Part shown: positions 1 to 8,010 of the stretch, piece by piece
Position numbering within the stretch: position 1 is the stretch's first letter
Layout of the letters: each line of letters begins with the position of its first letter
Source: Pseudonocardia sp. DSM 110487
GTDB lineage: Bacteria > Actinomycetota > Actinomycetes > Mycobacteriales > Pseudonocardiaceae
Reading direction: 5' to 3'
NCBI RefSeq assembly: GCF_019468565.1
Contig: NZ_CP080521.1
Location: 8,928,001 to 8,992,000 of the forward strand
DNA length: 64,000 nucleotides
Translations under genes and position numbers: made by a program
The notes under the pieces: generated by a model
Databases searched by the model: none
Told to the model about the DNA's origin: nothing
The model's input: only the letters and a program-made list of their open reading frames with translations

Positions 1-696
1 CCCGGTGCCGGTGTGGGTGAGCACCAGCCGGGCGCCGTGCCCGGTGCCGGCCACGAGCTCCCAGCGAACCCGGCCGCCCTCGTCCGCGTCGTGTTCCAGG
101 GTGTGCTCGTGCGCAGGGGCTCCCGGCGGGGCGAGCTCGGTGAGCGCGCCCCACACCCCGTCGGCCGGGCGGGTGAGCTGGCGCTCGTACCGGACCCGCC
201 AGCCGTCGGCGCCCGTCTCGACGGTGCCGGCGTCCAGCCCGAACTGCTCGACGAACCGCTCGTGCAGCGCGATGTCGTCCACACCGGGATCGGTGCCGGG
301 CCGGCCGTCGAGCGCGAGGTCGAGGGCGGCGATGCAGGTGTGCCAGCCGGCTCCGTAGCTCGCCGCGCCGGCACGGTCGTCGAACGTGTGCAGCAGGACG
401 AGCCGGGTGCCCTCACCGTCCGGGTACAGCTCCCAGCGCAGGTGGTCCGCACCCCAGGTGTAGGCGATCAGCCGCGGCGGGTCGAGGTCGGTGATGGTTC
501 CCGTCTCGCCCTCACCGTCGAGCTCGAAGGTGAGGGCACCGCCCGCCCGCAGGTCGAGCGCGACGCTCCCGGGAAACCAGTCGGCGAGCCGCTCCGGCTC
601 GGTCATCGCCTTCCACACCTTCTCCTGCGGGTGCTTCAGCCTCCGCTCCATCCGCAGCACCGAACGGCCGTCCCGCGCCTGCAGGCTTTCGGTCAT
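1..696 (-). CDS. SRPBCC-domain protein, two tandem domains, cut by window edge
   Basis: The frame is open from the ATG at 694-696 to base 1 (232 codons) and runs out of the window, so the C-terminus is missing. The first domain (about residues 15-125) has the AHSA1/SRPBCC pattern, with LKHPQEKVWKAMTEPERLADW followed by alternating strands. A second similar stretch begins near residue 165 (VRYERQLTRPADGVW), so the protein seems to carry two START-like ligand-binding domains. The ATG overlaps the stop of the ArsR gene by 4 bp, so the two are translationally coupled. ArsR-SRPBCC pairs are common in actinobacteria, where the regulator controls the pair. The ligand is unknown. Family call secure; function not. 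Confidence 0.85.
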   Translation of the reverse strand, partial: MTESLQARDGRSVLRMERRLKHPQEKVWKAMTEPERLADWFPGSVALDLRAGGALTFELDGEGETGTITDLDPPRLIAYTWGADHLRWELYPDGEGTRLVLLHTFDDRAGAASYGAGWHTCIAALDLALDGRPGTDPGVDDIALHERFVEQFGLDAGTVETGADGWRVRYERQLTRPADGVWGALTELAPPGAPAHEHTLEHDADEGGRVRWELVAGTGHGARLVLTHTGTG

Positions 697-1001
697 GTCT
701 CCTCCGTGTCGGCATCGAGGTGCCGCTCGAGGGCGTCGAACCGGTCGGCCCACATCCAGCGGTAGGGCGCGAGCCACTCGTCGACCTCGGCTAGGGGCGC
801 CGGGTCGAGCTCGTACCACCGCCGCTGCGCGTCGGCCCGCACCTTCACCAGCCCGGCCTCGCGCAGCACCCGCAGGTGCTTGGACGTGCCCGGCTGGCTG
901 AGGCCGAGCTCCGCGGTGAGCTCCCCGACCAACCGCGGGCGTTCCCGCAGCAGGTCGAGGATCCGGCGGCGGACCGGCTCGGCGAGCACCTCGAACGTCA
1001 C
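693..1001 (-). CDS. ArsR-family winged-helix transcriptional regulator
   Basis: This 102-residue protein has the length and fold pattern of ArsR repressors. It opens MTFEVLAEPVRRRILDLLRE, and the recognition helix lies around LSQPGTSKHLRVLREAGLV (about residues 33-51). The Cys metal-binding motif of arsenic sensors is absent, so it belongs to the non-metal group usually paired with SRPBCC proteins. It is the first gene of a two-gene operon with the SRPBCC gene (4 bp overlap). A short palindrome, ATACC-6-GGTAT at 1011-1026, lies about 10 bp upstream of the start and is the likely autoregulatory operator. Confidence 0.9.
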   Translation of the reverse strand: MTFEVLAEPVRRRILDLLRERPRLVGELTAELGLSQPGTSKHLRVLREAGLVKVRADAQRRWYELDPAPLAEVDEWLAPYRWMWADRFDALERHLDADTEET

Positions 1002-1010
1002 GAGCCGAAC

Positions 1011-1026
1011 ATACCAAGTAAGGTAT
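1011..1026. promoter_or_regulatory. Palindrome upstream of the arsR-type gene, likely operator
   Basis: ATACC-AAGTAA-GGTAT is a perfect 5-bp inverted repeat in an unusually AT-rich patch between the arsR-type start (1001) and the end of the amino acid permease gene (1045). Its position just upstream of the start fits an autoregulatory ArsR operator. The role is inferred from placement. Confidence 0.5.
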
Positions 1027-1044
1027 ATAGCCGCAAGAGAATGC

Positions 1045-2547
1045 TCAGCTCCGGGCGCGCCGACCGACCATGGAGTGCGACCGGCCGTAGGCGAAGTAGA
1101 TGACGATGCCGAGCACCATCCAGATGACGAAGCGCAGCCAGGTCTCGACCGACAGGTTGATCATCAGCCACAGGCACGCCAGCACGGCGAGGATCGGCAC
1201 GAGCGGCACCAGCGGCGTGCGGAATCCCCGCGGCAGGTCCGGTCGCGCGCGCCGCAGGATGACGACACCGATCGACACCAGCACGAACGCGAACAGCGTG
1301 CCGATGTTGACCATCTCCTCCAGCGCCCCGATCGGGAAGAACACCGCGACGAACGCCACGATCGCACCGATGATCACGCTGACCCGGTACGGCGTGCCGT
1401 GCACGCCGGTGTGCGCGAGCCACCGCGGCAGCAGCCCGTCGCGCGCCATCGCGAAGGCCACCCGGATCTGCCCGAGCAACAGCACCATGACCACGGTGGT
1501 GAGGCCGGCGAGCGCGCCGATCGCGATGATGGTGGCCGCCCAGTCCACCCCGACCGTCGCGAACGCGGTGGAGAGCGTGGCGCGGGTGCCGTCCGGCTGG
1601 GTCGCGAGGTCGGTGTAGGGCACCATGCCGGTGAGCACCAGCGCGACGGCCACGTACAGCACCGTGACGATGGCCAGCGACCCCAGGATGCCGCGGGGCA
1701 GGGACCGCTGCGGGTTCTTGGTCTCCTCGGCCGTCGTCGCGACGACGTCGAAGCCGATGAACGCGAAGAACACCAGTGACGCCGCGGCGAGCAGTCCGTA
1801 CACCCCGAAGGTGCTGTTGGCCTCGCCGCCGAACAGCGAGAGCAGCGACTGCGTCATCATGCCGCCCGTCTCCGACTCGGCCGGTGCGGGCGGCGGGATG
1901 AACGGGGTGTAGTTCGCGGCGTTGATGTAGAAGAACCCGAGGATGATCACGAAGAGCACGATCCCGACCTTGATCGACGTGATCACCAAGCTGACCCGGC
2001 TGGAGAGCTTCGTCCCGAGCACGAGCAGGGTCGTGAGCACCGCGATGAGCAGCAGCACGCCCCAGTCGACGTCGATCCCCCCGATCGTCACGGTGGTCGG
2101 CACGTCGAGCCCGAACTGGCTGAAGACCGTCTCCAGGTACACCGACCAACCCTTGCCCACGACGGCGGCCGCCACGGAGAACTCGAGCACGAGGTCCCAG
2201 CCGATGATCCAGGCGATGAACTCGCCGAAGGTCGCGTAGGAGAACGTGTATGCGCTGCCTGCCACCGGCACCGTGGAAGCGAACTCGGCGTAGCAGAGCG
2301 CGGCGAGGGCACACGCGATCGCGGCGAGCACGAACGCGAGCGAGACCGACGGCCCCGCCACATCGCCCGCGGTGCTCGCCGCCAGGGTGAAGATGCCGGC
2401 TCCGATCACCACCGCGACGCCGAAGACGATCAGGTCCCAGGTCGTGAGGTCCTTCCGGAGCTTGCTGTCCGGTTCATCGGTATCCGCGATGGACTGCTCG
2501 ACCGACTTGGTTCGCATGATCCCGTTGCGGGTTTCGCCGAGGGCCAT
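1045..2547 (-). CDS. APC-superfamily amino acid permease
   Basis: A 500-residue integral membrane protein. After a hydrophilic N-terminus of about 35 residues the first helix carries IVFGVAVVIGAGIFTLAAST, the GAGIF signature of amino acid-polyamine-organocation transporters. About twelve hydrophobic helices follow, and the length is normal for the cationic amino acid transporter subgroup. The order (helix 1 signature, a long TM6 region with GFDVVATTAEETKNPQR near residue 267) resembles YhdG-like permeases. It probably imports amino acids by proton symport. The substrate cannot be read from sequence. A later in-frame ATG at codon 10 could also be used. No operon partner is evident. Confidence 0.9.
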   Translation of the reverse strand: MALGETRNGIMRTKSVEQSIADTDEPDSKLRKDLTTWDLIVFGVAVVIGAGIFTLAASTAGDVAGPSVSLAFVLAAIACALAALCYAEFASTVPVAGSAYTFSYATFGEFIAWIIGWDLVLEFSVAAAVVGKGWSVYLETVFSQFGLDVPTTVTIGGIDVDWGVLLLIAVLTTLLVLGTKLSSRVSLVITSIKVGIVLFVIILGFFYINAANYTPFIPPPAPAESETGGMMTQSLLSLFGGEANSTFGVYGLLAAASLVFFAFIGFDVVATTAEETKNPQRSLPRGILGSLAIVTVLYVAVALVLTGMVPYTDLATQPDGTRATLSTAFATVGVDWAATIIAIGALAGLTTVVMVLLLGQIRVAFAMARDGLLPRWLAHTGVHGTPYRVSVIIGAIVAFVAVFFPIGALEEMVNIGTLFAFVLVSIGVVILRRARPDLPRGFRTPLVPLVPILAVLACLWLMINLSVETWLRFVIWMVLGIVIYFAYGRSHSMVGRRARS

Positions 2548-2598
2548 CCGCGAAACCTAACCTTCACACGGCGCACCGGCCACCCGGCGGAGGGGCGG

Positions 2599-3519
2599 TC
2601 AGCCCGTGAGAGCTGCCCGGTCGAGATCGGGTTCCAGGTAGATGATCCGCGCGTCCGGAACCCGCTCGCGGACCCTCGCCTCGGCCGCGTCGATCTCCGA
2701 GGCGACGCCTTCGAGCGGCAGGCCGGGCGCGAGCGCGATCTTCGCGGCCACCAGCATCTCCTCCGGCCCGAGGTACTGGGTCTTGATGTGGATGACGCGC
2801 TGCACGTCGCCCGACTCGAGAGCCGAGACGATGTCGGAGAGCACCTGCGGCGCGGCGCCCTCGCCGATGAGCAGGCTCTTCATCTCGATGATCAGGATGA
2901 TCGCGATGACGCCCAGCAGCACGCCGATGCAGATGGTGCCGATCGCGTCCCACACCGCGTCGCCGGTGAGCACCGTGAGCCCCACGCCGAACAGGGCGAG
3001 GATCAGCCCGACGAGCGCGCCGAGATCCTCGAGCAGCACGACCGGAAGCTCCGGGACCTTCGCCTGCCGGATGAACTGCCACCAGGTGCCGTCGCCCTTC
3101 AGCGGGCGGGACTCGACGATGGCAGTGCGGAAGGAGAACGTCTCCAGCCCGATCGCGACGACGAGGATCACCACGGCGACGATCGGCGATGTGAGCGGCT
3201 CGTGGGACTCCAGCTTGTGGATTCCCTCGTACAGCGCGAACACCGAGCCCAGCGTGAACAGCAGGAGCGCCACGACGAACGAGTAGAAGTAGCGGTCCCG
3301 GCCGTAGCCGAACGGATGCACCGCGGTGGCCGCTCGCCGGGCGGTGCGGCCACCGAGCAACAGCAGGCCCTGGTTGGACGTGTCGGCGACCGAGTGCACG
3401 GCCTCGGCCAGCATCGACGACGACCCCGTGATCAGCCACCCGATGAACTTCGCGATCGCGATCCCAGCGTTGGCGAGCAGCGCCGCCACGATCGCCCGCG
3501 TTCCCCCACTCGCAGCCAT
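2599..3519 (-). CDS. Cation diffusion facilitator family transporter
   Basis: 306 residues with six predicted membrane helices and a C-terminal cytoplasmic domain, the usual CDF architecture. The metal site motif HSVADT in helix 2 (about residue 42) and the second site LEDLGALVG in helix 5 (about residue 163) match the branch of the family related to SLC30A9-type proteins. Function is efflux of Zn2+ or another divalent cation in exchange for protons. The TetR gene lies just upstream on the same strand (11 bp gap), so the two may share a transcript, but the TetR operator sits in front of that regulator and the DUF418 gene. Confidence 0.88.
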   Translation of the reverse strand: MAASGGTRAIVAALLANAGIAIAKFIGWLITGSSSMLAEAVHSVADTSNQGLLLLGGRTARRAATAVHPFGYGRDRYFYSFVVALLLFTLGSVFALYEGIHKLESHEPLTSPIVAVVILVVAIGLETFSFRTAIVESRPLKGDGTWWQFIRQAKVPELPVVLLEDLGALVGLILALFGVGLTVLTGDAVWDAIGTICIGVLLGVIAIILIIEMKSLLIGEGAAPQVLSDIVSALESGDVQRVIHIKTQYLGPEEMLVAAKIALAPGLPLEGVASEIDAAEARVRERVPDARIIYLEPDLDRAALTG

Positions 3520-3530
3520 AGCCGCAGAGC

Positions 3531-4115
3531 CTAGCCGGGGCGGATTCCCACCGCGGGCAGGATGGCCTGGTCGACGATCTCCGCCAGCCGCTCCGTCGAC
3601 GGCTCCTCACCCGTGTCGAACGCGATCTTGAACACCAGCGCCTCGCCGATGTCCTCGACCACGGGCGTGACCAGGGCGGGATCGAGGTGACCCAGCCGGG
3701 CGTAGTGCTGGAGGACGGTGGCGGTGAACCGCCTGCCGGCGCGATCGAACACGCGGTACAGCCTCGTGACGAGCTCGGGATGGCGGTGCCGTTCGATCAT
3801 GATCGACCGCACGGCGCGGGCGGTGGGGTGCCGTGACCACTCGAGCATCAGGCGCAGCGCGGCGATGAGATCACCGCGCAGGTCGTCTGCCGCCGGCGAC
3901 GGCTGCTCGACGGGATAGGCCGCCGCGATCGCGTCGAGCAGCACCTCCTCGGGCGCGGACCAGCGCCGGTACAGCGTGGTCTTCGGCGTGCCTGCCCGAC
4001 GGGCGATGCCCTCCATCGTCAACCGCCCGAGGCCCACCTCGTCGAGCTCGGCGAGCACCGCTTCGTGCAGAGCGGCCATGAGCTCCTCGCCCCGGCGCCG
4101 CGATCGCCCTGCCAT
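3531..4115 (-). CDS. TetR-family transcriptional regulator
   Basis: 194 residues. The N-terminal helix-turn-helix covers about residues 12-58 (LTMEGIARRAGTPKTTLYRRW), and the C-terminal ligand domain resembles the TetR_C subgroup with EDIGEALVFKIAFDTGEEP. It is divergent from the DUF418 membrane protein gene, with a 76 bp spacer containing a perfect GATACG-4-CGTATC palindrome. The layout is typical of a repressor controlling itself and its neighbour. The ligand is unknown. Confidence 0.92.
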   Translation of the reverse strand: MAGRSRRRGEELMAALHEAVLAELDEVGLGRLTMEGIARRAGTPKTTLYRRWSAPEEVLLDAIAAAYPVEQPSPAADDLRGDLIAALRLMLEWSRHPTARAVRSIMIERHRHPELVTRLYRVFDRAGRRFTATVLQHYARLGHLDPALVTPVVEDIGEALVFKIAFDTGEEPSTERLAEIVDQAILPAVGIRPG

Positions 4116-4130
4116 CGTCCTCCTTGCTGA

Positions 4131-4146
4131 GATACGCCGACGTATC
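4131..4146. promoter_or_regulatory. TetR-type operator between tetR and DUF418 genes
   Basis: GATACG-CCGA-CGTATC is a perfect 6-bp inverted repeat 16 bp upstream of the TetR start. A weaker second copy (ACGTTCCCGTATC, about 4162-4174) lies closer to the DUF418 start. The placement between divergent genes fits TetR-family autoregulation, as inference. Confidence 0.65.
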
Positions 4147-4191
4147 TTAACCTAACCTAGCTACGTTCCCGTATCTTACGAGAGGCCTGGT

Positions 4192-5328
4192 GTGTCCTCG
4201 CTCCGCTCCGAACCCCCGGTCGCGCCAAGGGTGCGCGCCCTCGCCCCCGACCTGGCGAGGGGCACGATGCTCGCCGTCATCGCGCTGGCCCACTCCCAGG
4301 TGCTCGCGCGCCCGTTCATGGGCCCGATCCCCGGGCCGGGGCCCGCCGTGGACACCGCGGTGCAGACCCTGCTGACGCTGTTCGTCGACAGCCGCGGCTA
4401 CCCGATGTTCGCCGCCCTCTTCGGCTACGGGATGGTGCAGATCCTGCGGAGCCGCGAGCCCGCGCTCGGCTGGGACGGCGTACGCCGGGTGCTCCGCCGC
4501 CGCGGCGGCTGGCTCGTCGTGTTCGGGTTCGTCCACGTCCTGCTGCTCTTCCCCGGCGACATCCTCGCCTCCTACGGCGTACTCGCCCTCCTGTTCGTCG
4601 GCGCGCTGCGCTGGCCGGCCGCTCGCCTGTTGGCCGTCGCGTGCGGGCTCGCCGTCATCGGCGCGCTCGGGTACGGCTCCGTGCTCGCCCTTCCCGCGCC
4701 GGGCGGCCTTGCGGATGTGGTGGACCCGCTGATCTCGGCTCTCTACCGGGTCGCGACGGTCCCCCTGACCATGCCGATGAACGCCGTGATGGCCGCGGCG
4801 CCGCTCCTCGTCGGGATCTGGGCCGGGCGCCGCAGGCTGCTCGAGGAGCCCGAGCGGCACCGCCGCCTGCTCCGCCGGGTCGCCGGAGCCGGGATCACGA
4901 TCGCCGCGGTGGGCGCCGTCCCCTACGCGTTCGTCACGACCGGGCTGTGGCACCCCGGCACCGGCGGCATGGTCGCCACGGGGACGCTGCACACCATCAC
5001 GGGGTACGCGGGCGGTCTCGGCTACGCGGCTCTGGTCGGGCTCGTCGCGGTGCGGCTGTCCGGCCGGGCGGCGCCGGGTCCGGTCACGAACGCCCTCGCC
5101 GCCTGCGGCCGGCGCTCCATGAGTTGCTACCTGGCCCAGTCGGTGGCGTGGCTGCTGCTGCTCGAGCCGTACCTGGCCGACCTCGCAGGCGCCATGGGGG
5201 TGGCCGCCGCGGCCGCGGTGGGGCTCGGGGTCTGGCTGGTCACCGTGGCGGCCGCCGACCTGCTGCGCCGCGCCGGCCGCCAGGGCCCAACCGAGGCACT
5301 CCTGCGCCGGCTGGCCTACCGCACCTGA
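4192..5328 (+). CDS. DUF418-type integral membrane protein
   Basis: 378 residues with a GTG start; the promoter region is shared with the divergent tetR gene. The N-terminus carries the DUF418 signature (ARVRALAPDLARGTMLAVIALAH-like, about residues 12-35), then LFGYGMVQI near residue 80, and about eight to ten helices. The C-terminal half has the CGRRSMSCYLAQSV motif (about residue 304) seen in these proteins. DUF418 proteins resemble acyltransferase-3 membrane proteins in topology, but no activity is established. The linked TetR gene and operator suggest ligand-induced expression. Confidence 0.85.
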   Translation: MSSLRSEPPVAPRVRALAPDLARGTMLAVIALAHSQVLARPFMGPIPGPGPAVDTAVQTLLTLFVDSRGYPMFAALFGYGMVQILRSREPALGWDGVRRVLRRRGGWLVVFGFVHVLLLFPGDILASYGVLALLFVGALRWPAARLLAVACGLAVIGALGYGSVLALPAPGGLADVVDPLISALYRVATVPLTMPMNAVMAAAPLLVGIWAGRRRLLEEPERHRRLLRRVAGAGITIAAVGAVPYAFVTTGLWHPGTGGMVATGTLHTITGYAGGLGYAALVGLVAVRLSGRAAPGPVTNALAACGRRSMSCYLAQSVAWLLLLEPYLADLAGAMGVAAAAAVGLGVWLVTVAAADLLRRAGRQGPTEALLRRLAYRT

Positions 5329-5330
5329 GG

Positions 5331-5374
5331 TCGTGAGTGGATACGCGTGCTATAGCTCTCGTATCCACTCACGA
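5331..5374. terminator. Bidirectional hairpin terminator between DUF418 gene and manA
   Basis: A 15-bp perfect inverted repeat (TCGTGAGTGGATACG at 5331-5345, complement at 5360-5374) with a 14-nt loop that itself contains the palindrome GCTATAGC. It sits between two convergent genes (stops at 5328 and 5376). There is no U tract, as is common in high-GC actinobacteria. Confidence 0.75.
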
Positions 5375-5375
5375 G

Positions 5376-6590
5376 TCAGACCACGAGGCCGTCGCTCGCC
5401 AGGAACAGCTGGGTGCCCTCGGCGCGCGGCTCGATCGTGACGTCGACGTCGGTGGCACTCAGCCACAGGGAGGCCCCGCGCCCGACCTCCAGCTCGCCGC
5501 GGAGGGCGCGGACGCACGCTGCGCCTGCCGTGCACAGCAGGATGCGCGGCCCGCCGTCGGGCACGGCCACCGATGTGCCCGGCGCGCCGTCGAAGCGGCG
5601 GAGCAGGAACTCCTCGGCAGGCGTGTCGTAGCGCATCCAGTCGCCGTCCGGCTTGCCGGCGACGATCGGGGGCGGGGTCGAGTGGAAGTCGAGCACGCGC
5701 AGCAGCTCCGGCACGTCCACGTGCTTGGGGGTGAGCCCACCGCGCAACACGTTGTCGGAGTTGGCCATGATCTCGATGCCGGCCCCGGACAGGTATGCGT
5801 GCAGGTTGCCGGCCGGCAGGTACAGCGCCTCGCCCGGCTCGATCGTGACCCGGTTGAGCAGCAGCGCGGCCAGCACGCCCGCGTCGCCCGGGTAGCGCTC
5901 CGACAGCTCGAGCGTCGTGCGCGCCTCGGTGGAGAACTCCCCGTCGTCGCCCGCAAGCTTCACACAGCCGTCCTGCAACGCGGGCACGAGCGTGTCGAGC
6001 ACCGCCTGCGGCAGCGTGATCCACGTGGTGAACAGGGCGCGCAGCCCGTCGGCGTCCGGCTGGGCGGCCAGCAGCTCACCGTGGCTCGCCAGCTCGGGCA
6101 CCTCGAGGGCGCGCAGCAGCCGCACCGTGGCCGCCGGGTCGCGGAAGCCGACCAGCGCGTGGAACTCGGTCAGCGCGCAGATCAGCTCGGGCTTGTGGTT
6201 GGCGTCCTTGTAGTTGCGGTTCGAGGCGTCGCGGGCGAGCGCGGCCGCCTCCTCGCGGGCGAACCCCACTTTCGCCTGTTCGAGGCTCGGGTGCGCCTGC
6301 AGCGACAGCGGCTCGTCGGCGGCCAGCACCTTGAGCAGGTACGGCAGCGTCGACGCCCAGCGCTCGCTGCGCTCCGGCCCGAGCAGCTGCTTCGGGTCGG
6401 CGCCCAGCGCGTCGAGCAGCGAGGTCCTGCCCCCGTCCGCGTGGACGAGGTGCGACGAGTCGGCCGGGTGGGCCCCGAGCCACATCTCCGCCTGCGGGTG
6501 CGGCGAGGGCACCTCACGGCCCAGCAAGTCGGGAATCACCGTGCGCGAGCCCCACGCGTAGGCACGCACGGGGTTGTCCAGCAGCTCCAC
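5376..6590 (-). CDS. manA: Mannose-6-phosphate isomerase, class I
   Basis: Interconverts fructose-6-phosphate and mannose-6-phosphate, the entry to GDP-mannose synthesis for mannan, lipoglycans and glycosylated proteins. At 404 residues it has the usual type I length. The zinc-site motif LSLQAHPSLEQ lies near residue 96, KPELICAL near residue 133, and the cupin segment EPGEALYLPAGNLHAYLSG near residue 242. It is the last gene of a run with the SIS protein, the Trm112-like gene and manB, the same order as Rv3257c-Rv3255c in M. tuberculosis as I recall it. High certainty. Confidence 0.96.
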   Translation of the reverse strand: MELLDNPVRAYAWGSRTVIPDLLGREVPSPHPQAEMWLGAHPADSSHLVHADGGRTSLLDALGADPKQLLGPERSERWASTLPYLLKVLAADEPLSLQAHPSLEQAKVGFAREEAAALARDASNRNYKDANHKPELICALTEFHALVGFRDPAATVRLLRALEVPELASHGELLAAQPDADGLRALFTTWITLPQAVLDTLVPALQDGCVKLAGDDGEFSTEARTTLELSERYPGDAGVLAALLLNRVTIEPGEALYLPAGNLHAYLSGAGIEIMANSDNVLRGGLTPKHVDVPELLRVLDFHSTPPPIVAGKPDGDWMRYDTPAEEFLLRRFDGAPGTSVAVPDGGPRILLCTAGAACVRALRGELEVGRGASLWLSATDVDVTIEPRAEGTQLFLASDGLVV

Positions 6591-6606
6591 GTCCGGTCAG
6601 CTCTCC

Positions 6607-7701
6607 TCAGGCAGGCTCGATCGTGCGGGTGGCCAATCCCAGGTACACCGAGGCCACGTCCAGCCGGGACGCGAGCAGCGCGGCCCGCAGCAGGGCTGCA
6701 TGGCGGGTGCCGCGTGCCACCTCGTCCACCGGGTGCTGCACGTCGGCCGACGGCCACCCACGCCCGGCACGCCGCAGCGTCACCTGGCCGGGGTCATCCT
6801 CCCCGGTGGCCAGTAGGACGAGACGCACGGGGGGTGCCGCGGCGGTTTCGTCCGGGTCGGCGAACGGGTCGCGGAAGATGTCGGCGCCGGACGCCCCGCG
6901 GTCGAGCGCCCGCACAAGGGCGGTGGCCCCGGCCCCGTCGATGACCTCTCCCGCGTGGGCGACGACACCGGCATGCGTCGCGAGCGCGGTGGCACCGTGC
7001 GCCGCCACGGCGGCCGCGAGCCGGTCGGTGCCCCACAGCAGCGGGGTGTGGTCGGCGAGGCGCAGCGCGAGGGACTTCGCCGGATTCATGAACGGCTCGT
7101 GGCCGGGCTGGTTGCGTTCGGCCTCGGCGTCGAGGGCGTCGGCCAGCGCGTCCATCGCCGGATCGAGCGGGGCGTCGAGCAGGCCGAGCGCGCGCAAGGC
7201 GGCGAGACCGACGGCCAGCGCCCGCGGCAGGTCCAGCCCTGGCGGCACCGGGATGCGCGGTTCGACCAGCCGGGCCCGGCCTGCGCCCGCCGAGGCGACC
7301 GGCCCCTCCCCTGGCGCGGACAGCACCACCTCGGCACCGCGGCGCACCGCGAGCACGACGCTGTCGGCGAGCTCGGCGTCGGTGGCCTCCGCGGTGTGGG
7401 CCACCATCACGTCGAGCGGTCCGATCCACGACGGCGTGGCATCCGCGACCACAACCGGCACCGGCGCCGACGGGCCCAGCAGCGCCGCGAGGATGCCAAC
7501 CGCCGTGGCGGACGCCCCCGGCCTGCGCAGCAGCACGAGCGCCCGGGGGCGGTGCCCGGCCAGATCGGGGACGTCGGCCTCGGCCGCGCCCTGCGCGGCC
7601 GACCGCACCTGGGCGCCCGCCGTGGCGGCGGAACGCAGTACGCCGCCGGTGTCGAGCGCGGCGAGGGCCCGCGGGTCGGCGAGCAGGGTGTCGTCGAGCA
7701 C
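6607..7701 (-). CDS. SIS-domain phosphosugar-binding protein, Rv3256c type
   Basis: 364 residues from a GTG at 7699-7701, which overlaps the end of the Trm112-like gene; I prefer it to upstream starts because those would overlap that gene heavily. The protein resembles the actinobacterial family between manB and manA, with two SIS-like halves: RPRALVLLRRPGASATAVG near residue 56 and a second lobe around residues 200-330. SIS domains bind phosphosugars in isomerases and regulators. The syntenic position suggests a role in mannose phosphate metabolism, but no reaction has been assigned to my knowledge. Family call moderate to good. Confidence 0.8.
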   Translation of the reverse strand: MLDDTLLADPRALAALDTGGVLRSAATAGAQVRSAAQGAAEADVPDLAGHRPRALVLLRRPGASATAVGILAALLGPSAPVPVVVADATPSWIGPLDVMVAHTAEATDAELADSVVLAVRRGAEVVLSAPGEGPVASAGAGRARLVEPRIPVPPGLDLPRALAVGLAALRALGLLDAPLDPAMDALADALDAEAERNQPGHEPFMNPAKSLALRLADHTPLLWGTDRLAAAVAAHGATALATHAGVVAHAGEVIDGAGATALVRALDRGASGADIFRDPFADPDETAAAPPVRLVLLATGEDDPGQVTLRRAGRGWPSADVQHPVDEVARGTRHAALLRAALLASRLDVASVYLGLATRTIEPA

Positions 7702-7703
7702 GG

Positions 7704-7913
7704 TCAGTCGCCGGCTGGGGCGGAGGTGGGTGGGGTCGCCTCGTCGAGCAGCAGCACCGGGATCCCGTCGACGATCGGGAACCCGCGCCCGCACGCCGTG
7801 CAGGTGAGCACGTCGGCGTCGGGATCGGCCGGCGTGCCCGCCCGCAGCGGGGCGTGGTCGTCGGACGGGCAGGCCAGGATTTCCATCAGTTGAGGGTCGA
7901 GCTGTACGGCCAC
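7704..7913 (-). CDS. Trm112-like small zinc-ribbon protein
   Basis: 69 residues from a GTG at 7911-7913. This start is chosen over an ATG 24 bp upstream because AAGGAGGAGG lies directly before it. The protein has the Trm112/YcaR pattern: LMEILACPSDDHAPL, then LTCTACGRGFPIVDGIPVLL. The single CP motif plus CTAC pair give three cysteines for a partial zinc ribbon. In eukaryotes Trm112 activates methyltransferases; the bacterial proteins have no settled role. It lies between manB and the SIS gene, probably in one operon. Confidence 0.85.
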   Translation of the reverse strand: MAVQLDPQLMEILACPSDDHAPLRAGTPADPDADVLTCTACGRGFPIVDGIPVLLLDEATPPTSAPAGD

Positions 7914-8010
7914 GAGCCTCCTCCTTCGCAAGGGCACGCGGAACTGACCGCGATGTTGCCAGTGCGCGGCGCGGTCCGCCCGGTCCGGTTGCCGGGCAAT
8001 CCGGGCACGG

